The notes below the pieces were generated by a model. The model saw only the letters and a list, made by a program, of their open reading frames with translations. It ran no database searches and was not told the origin of the DNA. From Cylindrodendrum hubeiense (taxonomy: Eukaryota; Ascomycota; Sordariomycetes; Hypocreales; Nectriaceae): DNA of 38,915 bases. Positions 18,962-30,100 of the stretch are shown here, piece after piece. Location of the stretch: assembly GCA_014621425.1 (NCBI GenBank), contig JAANBB010000387.1, positions 1 through 38,915 of the forward strand. The letters run 5' to 3'. Position 1 is the stretch's first letter. Each line of letters begins with the position of its first letter. The position numbers were made by a program, and so were the translations under genes.

Positions 18962-20250
18962 TTAACGGCGGACCTTGACCTCCTTGGGGGGGTCGTAGGC
19001 GATCTTCCTCGACTTCACCCAAGCCCACTTGTATCGCTTCACCCACACACTGACGGCCCACAGGGAAGCAGACACAACCAGGACCTTCATACCCATACGC
19101 TTTCGGTCATCCATCTCGGGCTCGGCGGCCCAGTTGAGGAACTCGACAACGTCCTTGGCCATCTGTGAGGTGGAAGCGGGAGTCTCGTCCTCGTACTCGA
19201 GGAGGCCGTCGTACAGGACACGAGCCATGGCAATACCGGTTCCGGGGAAGTAGGGGTTGAAGTTCATGCCAGGGGCAACGACGACACCGGCGGGGGGCTC
19301 CTCGGGGTAACCCGTGAGCAAGCTGAAGATGTAGTCGCAGCCACCGTGACGGGCCTTGATGATGAGGCTCAGATCCGGGGGAAGGGCACCGTTGTTGGCG
19401 AATCGGGCAGCCTCCTCGTTCTTGTAGGGGGCGGGCATGTAATCGGCCAGCTTTCCGGGTCGCATCTCGATCTCGCCCTCATCGTTGGGCTCACCGGGGA
19501 ACTCATTCTCCTCGGCAAGGGCCTTGGCCTCGTTAACGGTCAAGATGGTGCCGACGAGTGTTCGGTAGGGGACTCGGCTCAGGGAATGGCAGGAAGCGCA
19601 GACCTCCTGGTATACCTGGAAACCACGTCGAAGACTGTTACAAAGGGGGTCAGCATTTCGGACCACCGGGTCAATGGCACCGCGATCAACTTACGCCTGG
19701 TGATCGTAGGTCTTGAACAGCTGCGAGTGAACCCAGGGGTACTTGGTGGAATGGAGACTGTCATGGTCGGTTAGCAAGGTCGTGTTCGATTCGTAGCACG
19801 TTGGTGCAGCATTTATGCCTCATCGCCGGATTGGGCCGACGGAGCCAACGAGCCATCAGGATTTCAAATTCACGTACCCCTCCTCAGCGGGAGTCGAAGC
19901 AAAGGCAACAGGTCCATAGAGATGGTAGTACCAGGCAATGGAGCCGAGGGCGAGGGAGGTTGAAGCGGCGGCGGCCAAGTTCATTCGGGTGGCAGAAGCT
20001 TCGCCGGCGGCGCTGGAGCTCGAAGAGGCGGCACGCTAGAACCAAAACACGGTCAGCAATCAGATGCATTGAATCCACGGCCATTCTGATGCGATTGGCG
20101 TTGTTGCGGCGGGTTGGGGCCCATGGCGATGTCCCTCGGTAACCGGGAGGGCAGATGCCACGAATGGTGCCATACCTTGGAAGCAGTGGCAGCGCCGTTC
20201 TTGAGGCCATTGAGGATGCGCGTCGAGCGCATGGACGACCTGGCAAGCAT
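18962..20250 (-). CDS. CYT1: Cytochrome c1, heme protein of the bc1 complex
   Basis: Catalytic subunit of respiratory complex III. It takes electrons from the Rieske protein and passes them to cytochrome c at the inner membrane. Exons on the minus strand are 20250-20176, 20035-19878, 19757-19695 and 19634-18962, giving 322 residues. Introns are 140, 120 and 60 nt with GTATGG, GTACGT and GTAAGT donors. The Arg/Ser-rich N terminus ([19 protein letters not shown]) is a mitochondrial presequence. The following hydrophobic stretch ([20 protein letters not shown]) fits the bipartite intermembrane-space sorting signal. Heme attachment CASCH is at 111-115, and the axial Met is probably Met235 in [12 protein letters not shown]-terminal membrane anchor lies at about 285-303, followed by basic residues. 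It is divergent from RNA1 over 458 bp. Confidence 0.97.
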
Positions 20251-20708
20251 GATGGGCTAGCTAGACCGTCGCTGCAGGATGAGCCGCAATCGAATGTGAG
20301 ACGGCGATGGGGAATCGTTCTCGGCGTCGGTAGACAAAAGGGCTCAGTAAAGATCATTAGCATCAGAGAAAACCTATCGAGCGTTCCGAAATGGGCCGAC
20401 GCTGATTGGCCGCAGTCACGTGGCTTCCTGGCCCATTTCCATCTGAGCGGCCGGCGGTCCGGCAGCTGTCCGCCAGTTGTCTGCCAGCTGCCTGCCAGCT
20501 GCCGGAAATACCCGACAGGCTGCCCCTGGCAATCATGGTGCGCTTCGCATTGTAGCGCTTGCTGAAGGTAATTACCCCACCCCCACCTTCACACGCCTGA
20601 GCACACATTCTTTTGCTTGTGCTGCAGCCATACCGTCCCTTTGCGCTCTGCATAATACCTGGTACATATTCGCTGCTCGTACGTTCGACGTCTTTTATAC
20701 GCTTCATC
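20251..20708. promoter_or_regulatory. Bidirectional promoter region CYT1 / RNA1
   Basis: 458 bp between divergent start codons. It contains an inverted CCAAT box (ATTGG, 20405-20409) and a CACGTG palindrome (20417-20422) about 160 bp upstream of the CYT1 ATG. CCAAT boxes bind the HAP complex and CACGTG binds bHLH proteins such as Cbf1, both linked to respiratory genes in fungi. Use here is inferred. An imperfect 11-bp repeat of GCCAGCTGCCT type follows at about 20461-20507. Confidence 0.6.
20461..20507. repeat. Imperfect 11-bp tandem repeat (GCCAGCTGCCT-type)
   Basis: About four degenerate head-to-tail units around a CAGCTG/CAGTTG core, between CYT1 and RNA1. CAGCTG is an E-box-like palindrome repeated here with even spacing. 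Confidence 0.75.
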
Positions 20709-22006
20709 ATGGCTTCCTCCACAAAGCTCTTTTCCCTCGAGGGAAAGGGTCTCAAGCTCGACACCGAGGCTGACCTCGAGCCTCATATCGCCGAACTCCG
20801 AGCCAACGATGTTGACGAGGTCAGGCTCTTGGGAAACACCCTCGGTGTCGGTGCTTGTAAGTTGCTCGGCGAGGTCCTCGCGACCAAGAAGAACCTCCAG
20901 GTATGTCAACTCCCCTCCAACTCCCAAGCTCACTCTGCTAACCGTGGTGCGTCCAGGTGGCAAACCTCGCCGATATCTTCACCGGACGACTCCTCAACGA
21001 GATCCCCGAGGCTCTCTCCTTTCTCCTCACTTCCATCCTCAACCTCCCCAAGCTCAACACCATCAACCTGAACGACAACGCTTTCGGCTTGAACACCCAG
21101 GCGCCCTTGGTTGCGTTCCTGGCCTCGCACGTTCCCCTCCAGCACCTCTACCTCAACAACAACGGCCTCGGTCCCCATGCCGGTATCCTCATCGCCGACT
21201 CCCTCTCAGAGCTCCACGCCAAGAAGGTGGCTGCTCGCAAGGAGGGACAGGATATTCCCGATTTGGAGACTGTCATTTGTGGCCGAAACCGACTCGAGAA
21301 CGGAAGTATGACCGCCTGGGCCAAGACTTATAGTCTCCACAACAAGATTAAGGAGATCAGGATGGTCCAGAACGGTATCCGACCCGAGGGTATCTCGCAT
21401 CTTCTGACCGAGGGTCTCAAAAACGCCACCGAGCTTCGAATCCTAGATCTACAGGACAACACCCTCACCCTTCCGGGCGCTAAGGCCCTGGCCAAGGTGG
21501 TGGCGGGCTGGACGCTGTTGCAGGAGCTTGGCGTCGGCGAGTCTCTCATGAGTGCCAAGGGTGCTGTGTTGGTGTCCAAGGAGTTGTCCAAGGGCAAGAA
21601 CGCGAAGCTGGAGACTCTGCGAGTCCAGTTCAACGACATCAATGCTCGTGGTCTCAAGAGCTTGGCCGATGCTGCCAAGATCGGTCTGCCCGCGCTGAAG
21701 CGAATCGAGCTCAATGGCAACATGTTCTCCGAGGATGATGAGTCACTCGCTGCCCTGCAGGAGTTGCTCGAGGAGCGAAAGGAGAAGTTCGGCGGCGACT
21801 CCGTGGTTGAGGATGACTGGGGCGTCGACAGCCTGAGCGACCTTGAAAGCGACGACGGGGAAGACGATGAGGAGGATGAGGAGGAGGAGGATGAAGATGA
21901 GGTCGAGAAGCTGAACAAGGAGGCCGAAGAAGCTCAGGAGGACCCTGTCATCAAGGATAAGGAGGTCGAGGACCTGACAAAGAAGCTCGAGAAAACCGGC
22001 ATTTAG
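20709..22006 (+). CDS. RNA1: Ran GTPase-activating protein (RanGAP, Rna1)
   Basis: Stimulates GTP hydrolysis by Ran in the cytoplasm and so sustains the gradient that drives nuclear transport. Exons are 20709-20900 and 20957-22006, split by a 56-nt intron (GTATGT donor, GCTAAC branch). The product has 413 residues. It is a leucine-rich-repeat protein with motifs such as NTINLNDNAFG, QHLYLNNNGLGPHAG, LRILDLQDNTLTLPGAKAL and KRIELNGNMFSEDD. Arg75 in FTGR matches the important Arg74 of fission yeast Rna1, and the NNNGLGP loop (about 131-137) holds the Asn that positions the Ran catalytic glutamine. CGRNRLENGSM and VQNGIRPEG are near-identical to the fission yeast protein. A strongly acidic segment (about 350-385) followed by a charged helix forms the usual C-terminal tail. 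No SUMO-targeted extension of the animal type is present. Confidence 0.97.
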
Positions 22007-22785
22007 ACAACCCCCCCATTTAGATGAACTGCATGATCATGATCTACTATAATTAAGAAGCCCGGAACGAAAATTCGATACCCTTCAAAGCTTGGTCTCA
22101 GTAAGCCTTGGTGCGGTTTATTCCTCATCAACCCTGTGACGTGTCTATCTACACTAGGCAATGTGGGCACAATATTTAAGACGAGAAAGTGTTTTTATTA
22201 CTATAAAACCGCGGTTCGCAATATCGAAGACCGAAAAGAATACAATTCCAAGGAAACATCACGGAACATTGATTTTGGACTCAGGCCATATCATGGTTAG
22301 AAGCAAACTGGAAGGTAAAAGGGGGGGGGGGTCTTGGGTGTGTATGCTGTCGGGGAGAACGACGTACCTCTGGCCAACCAATATGTTGCCACGAGTCTTC
22401 TCTCTAGAAAACACACCATTAGCATACACTGAAGGGTATTAGAGGGTGTGAGGGAGACAGGAGTTGTGTAGTTTAATAACGAATGAGAAACAAAACGACA
22501 TCCCCTCAGCGCCAATCCTCGCTTTCAACAAAAAAATACCATCCGTCCATAAAGTCATCAATCCCTAGGTAGATATGTGTAAAACAATTGATGCCATGAA
22601 AGTTCCCGTCCAACAGTCATGTCCTTCCGCCATTCTTGTGCGATATAACATCCATACAATGAAAAGAAAAGACAAAAATATGAATCATCGTCCCCTGGGC
22701 TGCTATCTATCTCTGCCACTTGTTGAACTGGTGAGATGCTAGTTATATTTGTTTCTGATGCTCAGCCCGAGAAAGAAGTTAATAA
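22007..22785. other. Convergent 3' flanks of RNA1 and the QA-repeat gene
   Basis: 779 bp between convergent stop codons, AT-richer than the genes. It contains a run of eleven G at 22321-22331. Short frames on both strands (for example 22161-22442) have no protein features. Probably 3' UTRs plus spacer. Confidence 0.5.
22321..22331. repeat. Homopolymer G11
   Basis: Eleven consecutive G residues flanked by A4 and TCTTGGG. Likely length-polymorphic and prone to sequencing error. Confidence 0.85.
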
Positions 22786-23625
22786 TTACATGACATCCAT
22801 GGCATCCTGCTGGAAGGCACCGTACTGAGTGGCCATCTCCATCTGTTGCTGCTGACGGATGTAGTCAACGCCCATGTAGACGGGGTCAGTGGCGGGTGTG
22901 TATGCTGGAGTAGGGGCAAAGTGGCTGTGAGAATCCCTCTGTCGGTTCTCAAGTTCTTGGCGTTGGTTCTCTCGTCGCATAAGTTCTTCGTACCCTGAGA
23001 GCATGTAGGGCTCAGAGTCGATATCGGGGGATTGGTTCCACCTGCCGTCACCACCCTGGATAGCAGTCCCGTCCAAGCTTATGACCTGGTGCTGCTGTGC
23101 TGCTCTCTCGTACCGCATCTGAGCCAACTGCTCCTCATGCTCCACCGTGGTGCTGCTCCAAGCCAAAGCCGGGATGTCGCCGCCATTGCCGGGAGGGCAG
23201 ATACTCCAGAGCTCGACGAGTCTCAACTGCTGTGGTGGATCGGCGATCCTGAATAACTGAACCTGCGAGGGCGTAAGGGTGTGAGGGTCGACGCCATGGT
23301 TGCGCAGAACAGTCTCGGCGTTTGGTGCCTCGGTCTGAGGCGGCTCTGAGGAGTGCCGTTGAGGCTCTTCCCAAACTTCTTGTTGCTGGGCAGGCTGCGG
23401 CTTCACGATGTGGGCTGAGTGGTTGTAGTGCTGCGAAACGGAATAGATGATGGGCTTGGAAGGTTCAGGCACGGGTTCTTCCTGAAGAACCGGGGCTTGA
23501 GCCTGGGCTTGGGCCTGGGCCTGGGCCTGAGCCTGGGCCTGGAGCTCCGGGTTAAAGGTGAGGTTGCGGGAGAACAGAACGGCGAGCTCATCATGCATCT
23601 GCATGCTGTACTGGACTGAAACCAT
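22786..23625 (-). CDS. Gln/Ala-repeat protein, function unknown
   Basis: Not recognised. A single coding exon of 279 residues (MVSVQYSMQMHDELAVLF...). It has an octuple Gln-Ala dipeptide repeat at 29-44 encoded by a GCCTGG-type hexamer array, and Gln-rich segments at about 80-90 and 255-262. Between them, about 107-150 (VLRNHGVDPHTLTPSQVQLFRIADPPQQLRLVEL) reads as a compact, non-repetitive helical segment and is the best candidate for a conserved core. About 165-240 is charged with MRRENQRQELENRQRD. The composition suggests a nuclear regulatory or scaffold protein, but that is inference. The ATG lies shortly after a well-defined 5' UTR intron (23636-23693). There is no signal peptide or membrane segment. 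Confidence 0.8.
   Translation of the reverse strand: MVSVQYSMQMHDELAVLFSRNLTFNPELQAQAQAQAQAQAQAQAPVLQEEPVPEPSKPIIYSVSQHYNHSAHIVKPQPAQQQEVWEEPQRHSSEPPQTEAPNAETVLRNHGVDPHTLTPSQVQLFRIADPPQQLRLVELWSICPPGNGGDIPALAWSSTTVEHEEQLAQMRYERAAQQHQVISLDGTAIQGGDGRWNQSPDIDSEPYMLSGYEELMRRENQRQELENRQRDSHSHFAPTPAYTPATDPVYMGVDYIRQQQQMEMATQYGAFQQDAMDVM
23494..23542. repeat. Hexanucleotide repeat encoding (Gln-Ala)8
   Basis: Near-perfect GCCTGG/GCTTGG units on the + strand; on the minus strand they encode alternating Gln and Ala. In-frame hexamer gain or loss would change protein length by two residues per unit. Confidence 0.88.
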
Positions 23626-23635
23626 GTTGGCTGGC

Positions 23636-23693
23636 CTGTAAAGCGGAATTGTGTTAGCAGGTGGATATAAACGGAGATGGTCTGATGGGGTAC
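23636..23693 (-). other. 5' UTR intron of the QA-repeat gene
   Basis: On the minus strand the stretch begins GTACCC after CAGCCAG, has a CTGCTAAC branch site and ends TTTACAG, 58 nt in all. It lies 10 bp upstream of the ATG. No in-frame ATG is seen in the upstream exon, so it is placed in the leader. Confidence 0.7.
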
Positions 23694-25973
23694 CTGGCTG
23701 CGTGTGCAGATGGAACTGTTTGCGTAGAAATAGAGCAAGTATCCCTTGCTAGATACCCTGTATATTTGGACTCGTTAGGAAGCAAGCGACAGATTCCGGC
23801 CAAAGTTCAGGCTATTTGTTTCTTGGTCTTGGGTTCGTGTTCGGGTGGTTGAGCCTGGGGTTGATGGTGGGGTGGCAAGGCGGAGGGTGTGACGACTGAC
23901 GGGCGCTTCGGGGGGTCTTGCGGCAGGACAGTTGGGGGAAAACGGGTGTTTTTATTTGACTAAGCTAAGCAAGCCTCTTGGAATAACGAGGAGAGAGCAG
24001 AAGTAGAAGAAGAAGAGAAGCGCGAGCGCGGACGAGAATGAAATAGGGAGAGAGGGAGCGGGAGATGTCGACTCCGGGGGACGCTTTATTGGGCTTGGAG
24101 GGGTGTCTAAGAGCGGTGGGCCGTTGGGTTGGGTTGCAGGCGCCGGGGCCAAGGTGGGGAGAGAACAGACAAGAGACGGCGGACGGTCCGTGGGAGGAGG
24201 AAGGGGGTGGGTTCTTTCTTTGGTAGTGCGGGAATAAAAGGACGGCGGAATGCGAGGATGTCTGGACAGGTAGGCAGGATGGCGCGTGGCGAGCAGAGGG
24301 AGAATGAGCAGCAGAGGGATAGAGGCCGGTGGCGATGGCGATGGCGAGGCGATGCAGATTGACGGCTGTGGTGATGAGACGTGATGGCACAGAATTGCTC
24401 CGTGCAGCGCCTCGGGTACCTATACAGCAGCTGTGGAGGGGAAGGGCAACCTGGAACAACGTGGGACAGTGGGTAGCGGAGGGCTAGTGAGGGCGGCGCG
24501 GCAGGTTCGGTGGAGATTGCAGGGAACCATGGGCATGTACAGAAGGCACCTGCCCGTTGAACCGCTAGACCAGTGCCTACCAGTGCCTATCACACGCAGC
24601 ACAACTCCTTAGGGGCCATGATAGTGCCATGACGCACCGCGGGCAATGTGACACAGAGGGCACATGATGCTCCCATGATGTGAGAGCCTGGGCCTGAGTT
24701 GTGACGATAATGCCCTCGCTTTCACAGCTCCCGCCTCAGTCACATACCGTGTATTCACGCCGCCATCGCCAGGGGTTCCTGGATGCCGTGATTTCCCCCC
24801 AAGCCCATGATTCATGCACACGCTTTCTCGCCGATGCCGTTCACTTCCTAACGCTGTCGCCCCGCCTCCCAGTCAAGGGAAAACCCGCTCCGCAATGCCA
24901 TCCATCAGACGGTTTCGTCTGGCCCCTGTTCGCCCGACCAGCGCGATCCAATGAGCCGGTGCCACACGGCGTGGGACGTGCCAGATCTCCAAAGACAGGC
25001 AACAGCCTAACCGACCATGGAATCTAGGAATGCCCGGCAGACGCAAGAGATCCCTGGACCTAGCCGGGGGGAGGGGAATACGTGTAGATGCCTCACTCTT
25101 TGTGTCGGTCTCCTTTATGCAATCTCTCCTTGCCTTTTCTTTGGCAACAAAAAGAGTCACGATAGGATTCTTTGGATACCCCATCCCACAAAGCCTACGC
25201 ACACGCCAATACCCGTTACTCAACATGTGCCACTTTCGCCTCAAACTCACCGCTGATCACAGACTCATTTCTGTAGTGTTTCTGTAGTGGCTCTTCATCC
25301 ACGCTACGAAGCCCCTCGGCCCAACAAAGACATGCAGCTCGTCCACCAGGGACGGTCCTAGACGGGCCAGACCCGACCCCTCTCAGTCAGGAGGACCGAG
25401 TTCGACAAAGGATATGACAACCCAAATATTCCTTCTTTGCACTCTTCCTTCTCATCTGGTAGGATGCCAAAGATGCTGTGGTAATTATACCACATGAGGT
25501 GGGGCAGCATCTTCGGTTTGTGATATGCACAAGTACCGTACCTGTAGGTGCGATACCGCAAAGTAAGGGACTGTACGTACCTGCTCTAGACTCTCCTACA
25601 AGACGTCACAGATCCCATAGCATGGCAGGCGCATCTCCGAATCCTCGGCTGCAGGGGACCACGATGTGACACTGTGACAGCGAGGGGCAAGTGGGCTTCA
25701 CCCAAGCCACTCCCGCATTTTAGACTTCCCCCGCCACATGTGGCTCAGCAGCTCAAAGCCTCGCCATTGTTGCCGCCTCAGGCACCCACGCGGCCAGCCT
25801 CGCCGGCAGACAGACTGCAACACGCAGCTCTCAGGCTGCCTGAAAGTGAAGCTCCAAGCCAACGCCATCACCAACGACTCCTCCTCGAACCAAGCTCCCC
25901 CATTCTCCCACAACGCCATTTGCCTCTCTCTCCAATCGCCCCCTGAATCCTTTACCAACAGCCCACAGTCATC
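23694..25973. other. Upstream regions of the QA-repeat gene and PRE10
   Basis: 2.28 kb between two divergent genes with no supportable coding region. The QA-gene side (about 23850-24400) is strongly GA-rich on the + strand, that is CT-rich in the direction of transcription, as in many fungal leaders. The remainder has scattered short frames without family features. The PRE10 side (25680-25973) is C-rich and includes TTGCCGCC, a weak proteasome-element-like match. Confidence 0.55.
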
Positions 25974-27018
25974 ATGGTAAGCTGCCAGCTTCGCTCTGAT
26001 TCCCGTTCGCTTCACCCCCCCCGCAAGGGAGAGCTTCCCCAGATGCTGACCTAGCTGCTCGTTTCCGTAGACGTCGATAGGCACGGGCTACGATCTCCTC
26101 AACTCCATCTTTTCGCCTGACGGCCGGAACTTCCAGGTCGAATACGCGGTCAAGGCCGTGGAAAATGGCGGTACCTCCATTGGTATCCGAGCCAAGGACG
26201 GCGTTGTCCTGGCAGTCGAGAAGGTCGTCGCATCCAAGCTTCTAAAACCCGGTGCCAACAAGCGTATTGCTACCGTCGATAGCCACGTTGGAGCTGTAAG
26301 GCCTTGTCCTTTCCTCTTGTTCCCTGCGCCGGCTGACTGATTGTTTCCTCTTGGTTAGGTCTACTCTGGTATGGTTCCCGATGGCCGTCACTTCGTCGAC
26401 CGAGCCCGCGACGAGGCCCAGAGCTGGCGACAGAACTTCAAGACCCCCATCCCCACATCCGACCTCGCTTCTCGCATGGGAGGTTACCTCCAGGCCTACA
26501 CCATGTACGGCTCCGTCCGGCCATTCGGCATCACCGCCATTGTTGGTGGCGTCGACACCTCCGAGGAGACCCCCGTCGACGGTGAGGTCGGCTCTGGGCC
26601 CAAGTGCGGTGCCGGCGGCAAGATCCCTGGCAAGCACGGCGGTCCCTTCCTCTACATGATCGAGCCCAGTGGTTTGTACTGGGGCTACTACGGCGCCGCG
26701 ACCGGCAAGGGCCGCCAGGCCGCCAAGGCCGAGTTGGAGAAGCTCGACCTGCCCGCAGGCAACATCACTCTGCACGAGGCCGTCAAGGAGGCCGCGCGCA
26801 TCATCTATGTGGCACAGAAGGACAACAAGGACAAGGACTTTGAGCTCGAGATGACCTGGATCAGCACGGTCGACGGCCCCACAAAGGGCCGACATATGGA
26901 GGTCCCCAAGGAGCTCCGGGAGGAGGCCGAGAGATTAGCAAAGGCTGAGGACGAGCTAGATGATGATGACGAGGATGACAAGGATGACAAGAAGGATGAC
27001 GACAAGATGGAGGATTAG
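25974..27018 (+). CDS. PRE10: 20S proteasome alpha-7 subunit (PSMA3/Pre10)
   Basis: One of the seven alpha subunits forming the outer, gated rings of the 20S core particle. Exons are 25974-25976, 26071-26295 and 26359-27018, giving 295 residues. Exon 1 is the ATG alone, followed by a 94-nt intron with a good GTAAGC donor and GCTGAC branch. The protein then starts [19 protein letters not shown]. The alpha-subunit signature [13 protein letters not shown] ends at residue 28. SVRPFG, YMIEPSG and the [16 protein letters not shown] segment match the alpha-7 type rather than other alphas. Alpha subunits lack the catalytic Thr, as here. The C terminus (about 270-295) is an acidic Asp/Lys tail, longer than in animal PSMA3 and nearer to yeast Pre10. 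It is convergent with POL5, with 181 bp between stop codons. Confidence 0.96.
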
Positions 27019-27171
27019 ACTATAGCAGGTTGTGTCGAGCGAAAAAAAAGGCACTTGTACTATCACGATGACAGGGTCATAGATTTAATGGTTCATCTGC
27101 AAGCATCCAACATCATGTGGCATGTTTTGACATTTTGCTTTTCCATTCCGTGCCTATCTATATTGCATTCT

Positions 27172-27193
27172 AACAAACAAACAAACAAACAAA
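27172..27193. repeat. Tetranucleotide repeat (AACA)n
   Basis: About five head-to-tail AACA/CAAA units ending 6 bp past the POL5 stop codon, between convergent genes. Probably in the POL5 3' UTR, where it reads TTTG repeats. Confidence 0.85.
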
Positions 27194-27199
27194 AGGGTA

Positions 27200-30100
27200 T
27201 CAAGAGTGAGCCTGCGAGGCCAAGTTTTGGCACCAGTTGTTCCAGTCGGCGAAGAAGGAGCTCTGCAGTTTCGCCTCGCCCAACACCCAGTCTGACTGTG
27301 ACTTGGCATACACCGCGGCCACATCTTTGATCTTGCTCTTGTCCTCGGCGTACAGCGCGGACGCAACGATAAGGCTTGCCGCGCTGCTGGCCTTGGCGTA
27401 CGCGTGGGCGTTGTCCTTGGCGGCCTCGGCGTGGACCTCGAGGAGCAGACCCAGCAAGTCGTCGGCGGGCGGGGCCTCGGCGTCCTGGCGGGTGTTGCGG
27501 GCCTTCTTGAGGGCCTTCTGGTAGTTGAGGATGATCTCGCAGGCGCGGGCGGCGAGGGGCTTGGTGTTGGTGGTGCGCATGAGGTTGAGAACGGGGAGGA
27601 GGAGGGAGAAGGTAAGGGGCTTGAGGGCCTCGTTGCGGACGTAGATGTCGAGCAGGTCGAGGATGCGGTTCTTGAAGTTGATGACGGATTGCTTGGCTTC
27701 CTTCTTTTGTTTCTTGGAGTCGGGCTTGGCCTCGGTGCGGTTCTTCATGAACGCGGCCAGCTTGTCGTCTATCGCGAACATCTCCGAGTCGGACATGTCG
27801 GCATCAGAGTCGGACGACTCGGCCTCGTTATCCTTATCCAAGCGGTGACTCTTTAAGACCTTGCTCAGAAATTCTTCAAAGTCTTGAGGATCTTCCTTCT
27901 CAGCATCTTCATTTTCAGCGTCGTCATCGTCGCCATCCTTCTCCTCCTCCTCATCATCTTCGTCGTCATCATCATCCCCAGATTCTTCACCATTCTGCTC
28001 CTTGAGGTCGATAAACTCAACATCAGAGTCAATCTCGACGTCGGAAGCATCCTCGACATCCTCAACATCCTCGCCATCATCAGACTCGTCCTCGTCGATT
28101 TCCATGTCATCTTCAGTGTTGAAAAGCTGCTTCTGTCCCTTTGTGCTCTCGTCAGAGCCCAGAGGATCAGTCAGAAGCTCCAGACCTTCGGCAGAAATTT
28201 GAGGTGTGAAGGCATCAAAAACTTGCTGCGAAACCTGTCGCATCAATGACGATGGTCGCGCAACCATTGACAACAGGATTTCAACCAAAAGCTCCGAGGT
28301 TCCAGGCTCGCTGTCCGCAGATTTGCCCTTCTTGAGTCGATCAGAGTACTGAGAAAGATCATTCAAGACCTCCATGGCATCGGGATCCTGGTTGTAGAGT
28401 TGGAAAATCGATACGGCGTGCAGCATGGCCAAACCTTGTGATAGACTCTTCTCGTTTGCTTCCTTCGACTTTCGCTTGAGGAGCTTATGCATCCGGGCCA
28501 ACGCTTCCTGCACCGCAGTCTTGATTTCCTCAGACATGGCCACTGAATCAGGATCAATAGAGGATACAGCAACACAGAGGCTCTCGTAGTCTTCGGTCTT
28601 GCGACTGAGCTTCGCAAAAGCAGACTCAAGGCGAGTTCGGCACAATTCTTGAACCGGCTCCGTCAGGGCAGTTTCCGGGATATGATCGGGGCGAGAGTAT
28701 GCCAATTGTGATAGCTCCTGCAAGGCGGAAGCAAAGGCTTTCTGCTTCATCTCAGCAGATGAAGACGAGGCCGAGGCATTAAGCACCCTGGATAGGTAGT
28801 CTGCGTATACTCGAAGAGTGGATACTGCCTGAGCATCCTCGAGCTTGGCCAGGGAACTGATGGGCTGCCGAATGATCTTGAGCGTTTCCGGTGCGGTGTC
28901 TTCGGTGATGTTTTGGATCATCTTCTCCACAGTCTTCGTGCTTGTCCGCTGATCGAAGTTGTAGGCACCATGCTTCCCCAACAGACTCCTAAGAATAGGC
29001 ACAAGGGTATCCGGGTGGGCTGAGACAACTGCTTCGACTGCCTTCAGTGCCTTGGTGGCTGCGCGATGAAGGTAACGATCCTCCTTGGCGGCCTGGTTCA
29101 TCAAACAGGTTGTAAGGTTCTTGCTGAAGAGACACTCAATATGGGAGTGGTGGTCCACAAGTCCCTCGAGCATCTTCTGGAAAACGGAGAAACCCTTGAA
29201 CTTTTGACCATCGGTGGCGCTCTTGGAGAAAAGACCATCTAGAAAGTCAGCATGTTACTTTGAAGGATTTCGGTAGGGTTCATCAAACTTACCATCTACC
29301 ACGCGAGACCAGAACTGCTCAAAGTCAGCCGACCCAGCGTCCGCCTCTTTTACATAATGTCCGAGGATAAGATCCCACACAAAATGCAATTGCGCAGTCC
29401 AGCTAGCCTGCTTGTTTTTCTGGGGTTGCTCTCCTTGCTCCTGGGAGAAGCTTTCTCTCAGCACGGCAGCAAGATCGCCGAAGCACTTCTTTGAAAGCGG
29501 GTTCTCCCAAGGCTTCACCTTGATGCTGGGAAATCGATTCAAAGCAACGAGCCAGATAGCTGCACCCTCGGGGGTCTTGGCTAGGCCCGCGTCCGCGACT
29601 CTCTCCAGTGTAGCCTTTGCATCTTTTTGGCTCATTTGCTCAATGGACTGGACAATTACCCAGCCGCACTGAGATCGAAGCCAGACTTTCTTGTTAGCGA
29701 GTCTCAGCAGCAAGTCCAAGACTGCGCTCCACCTCGAGGCGTCGCTGAAAAGAATGCCGGCTCGCACGAAACAGTCTATGCCGAAGAGTTGCCCGAACCA
29801 GTGGTCTCGTTCCTCCTGTCCGGGAATGTTTCCAATCGCCTGAGTCTTCTCTTCCAGGATTTCCAGTGTCTTCTCGAATGTAAGGCCCGTATATTTTGTT
29901 TCGGCTAGAGAAGCTCCGCCGAAGAGTTGTCCCAGAAGTTCCGTGAGCACCAGGCTGAAGCCTAGACGAGACGCATTCCTGCCACTTGCCAGACCGCGAA
30001 ACAGCCGACGGTCCAGATGCCTCTGAAGCACGGTTTCGGTAACACCCTCTCCGCCCAGGAGGCCTGAGACAATGCAATCCGCAGCGTCAATCCGTTCAGT

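Noticed and set aside
26242..26895. 217-codon minus-strand frame opposite PRE10
   Set aside because: Antisense of a confidently identified proteasome subunit; Gly/Leu/Val/Asp-rich shadow.
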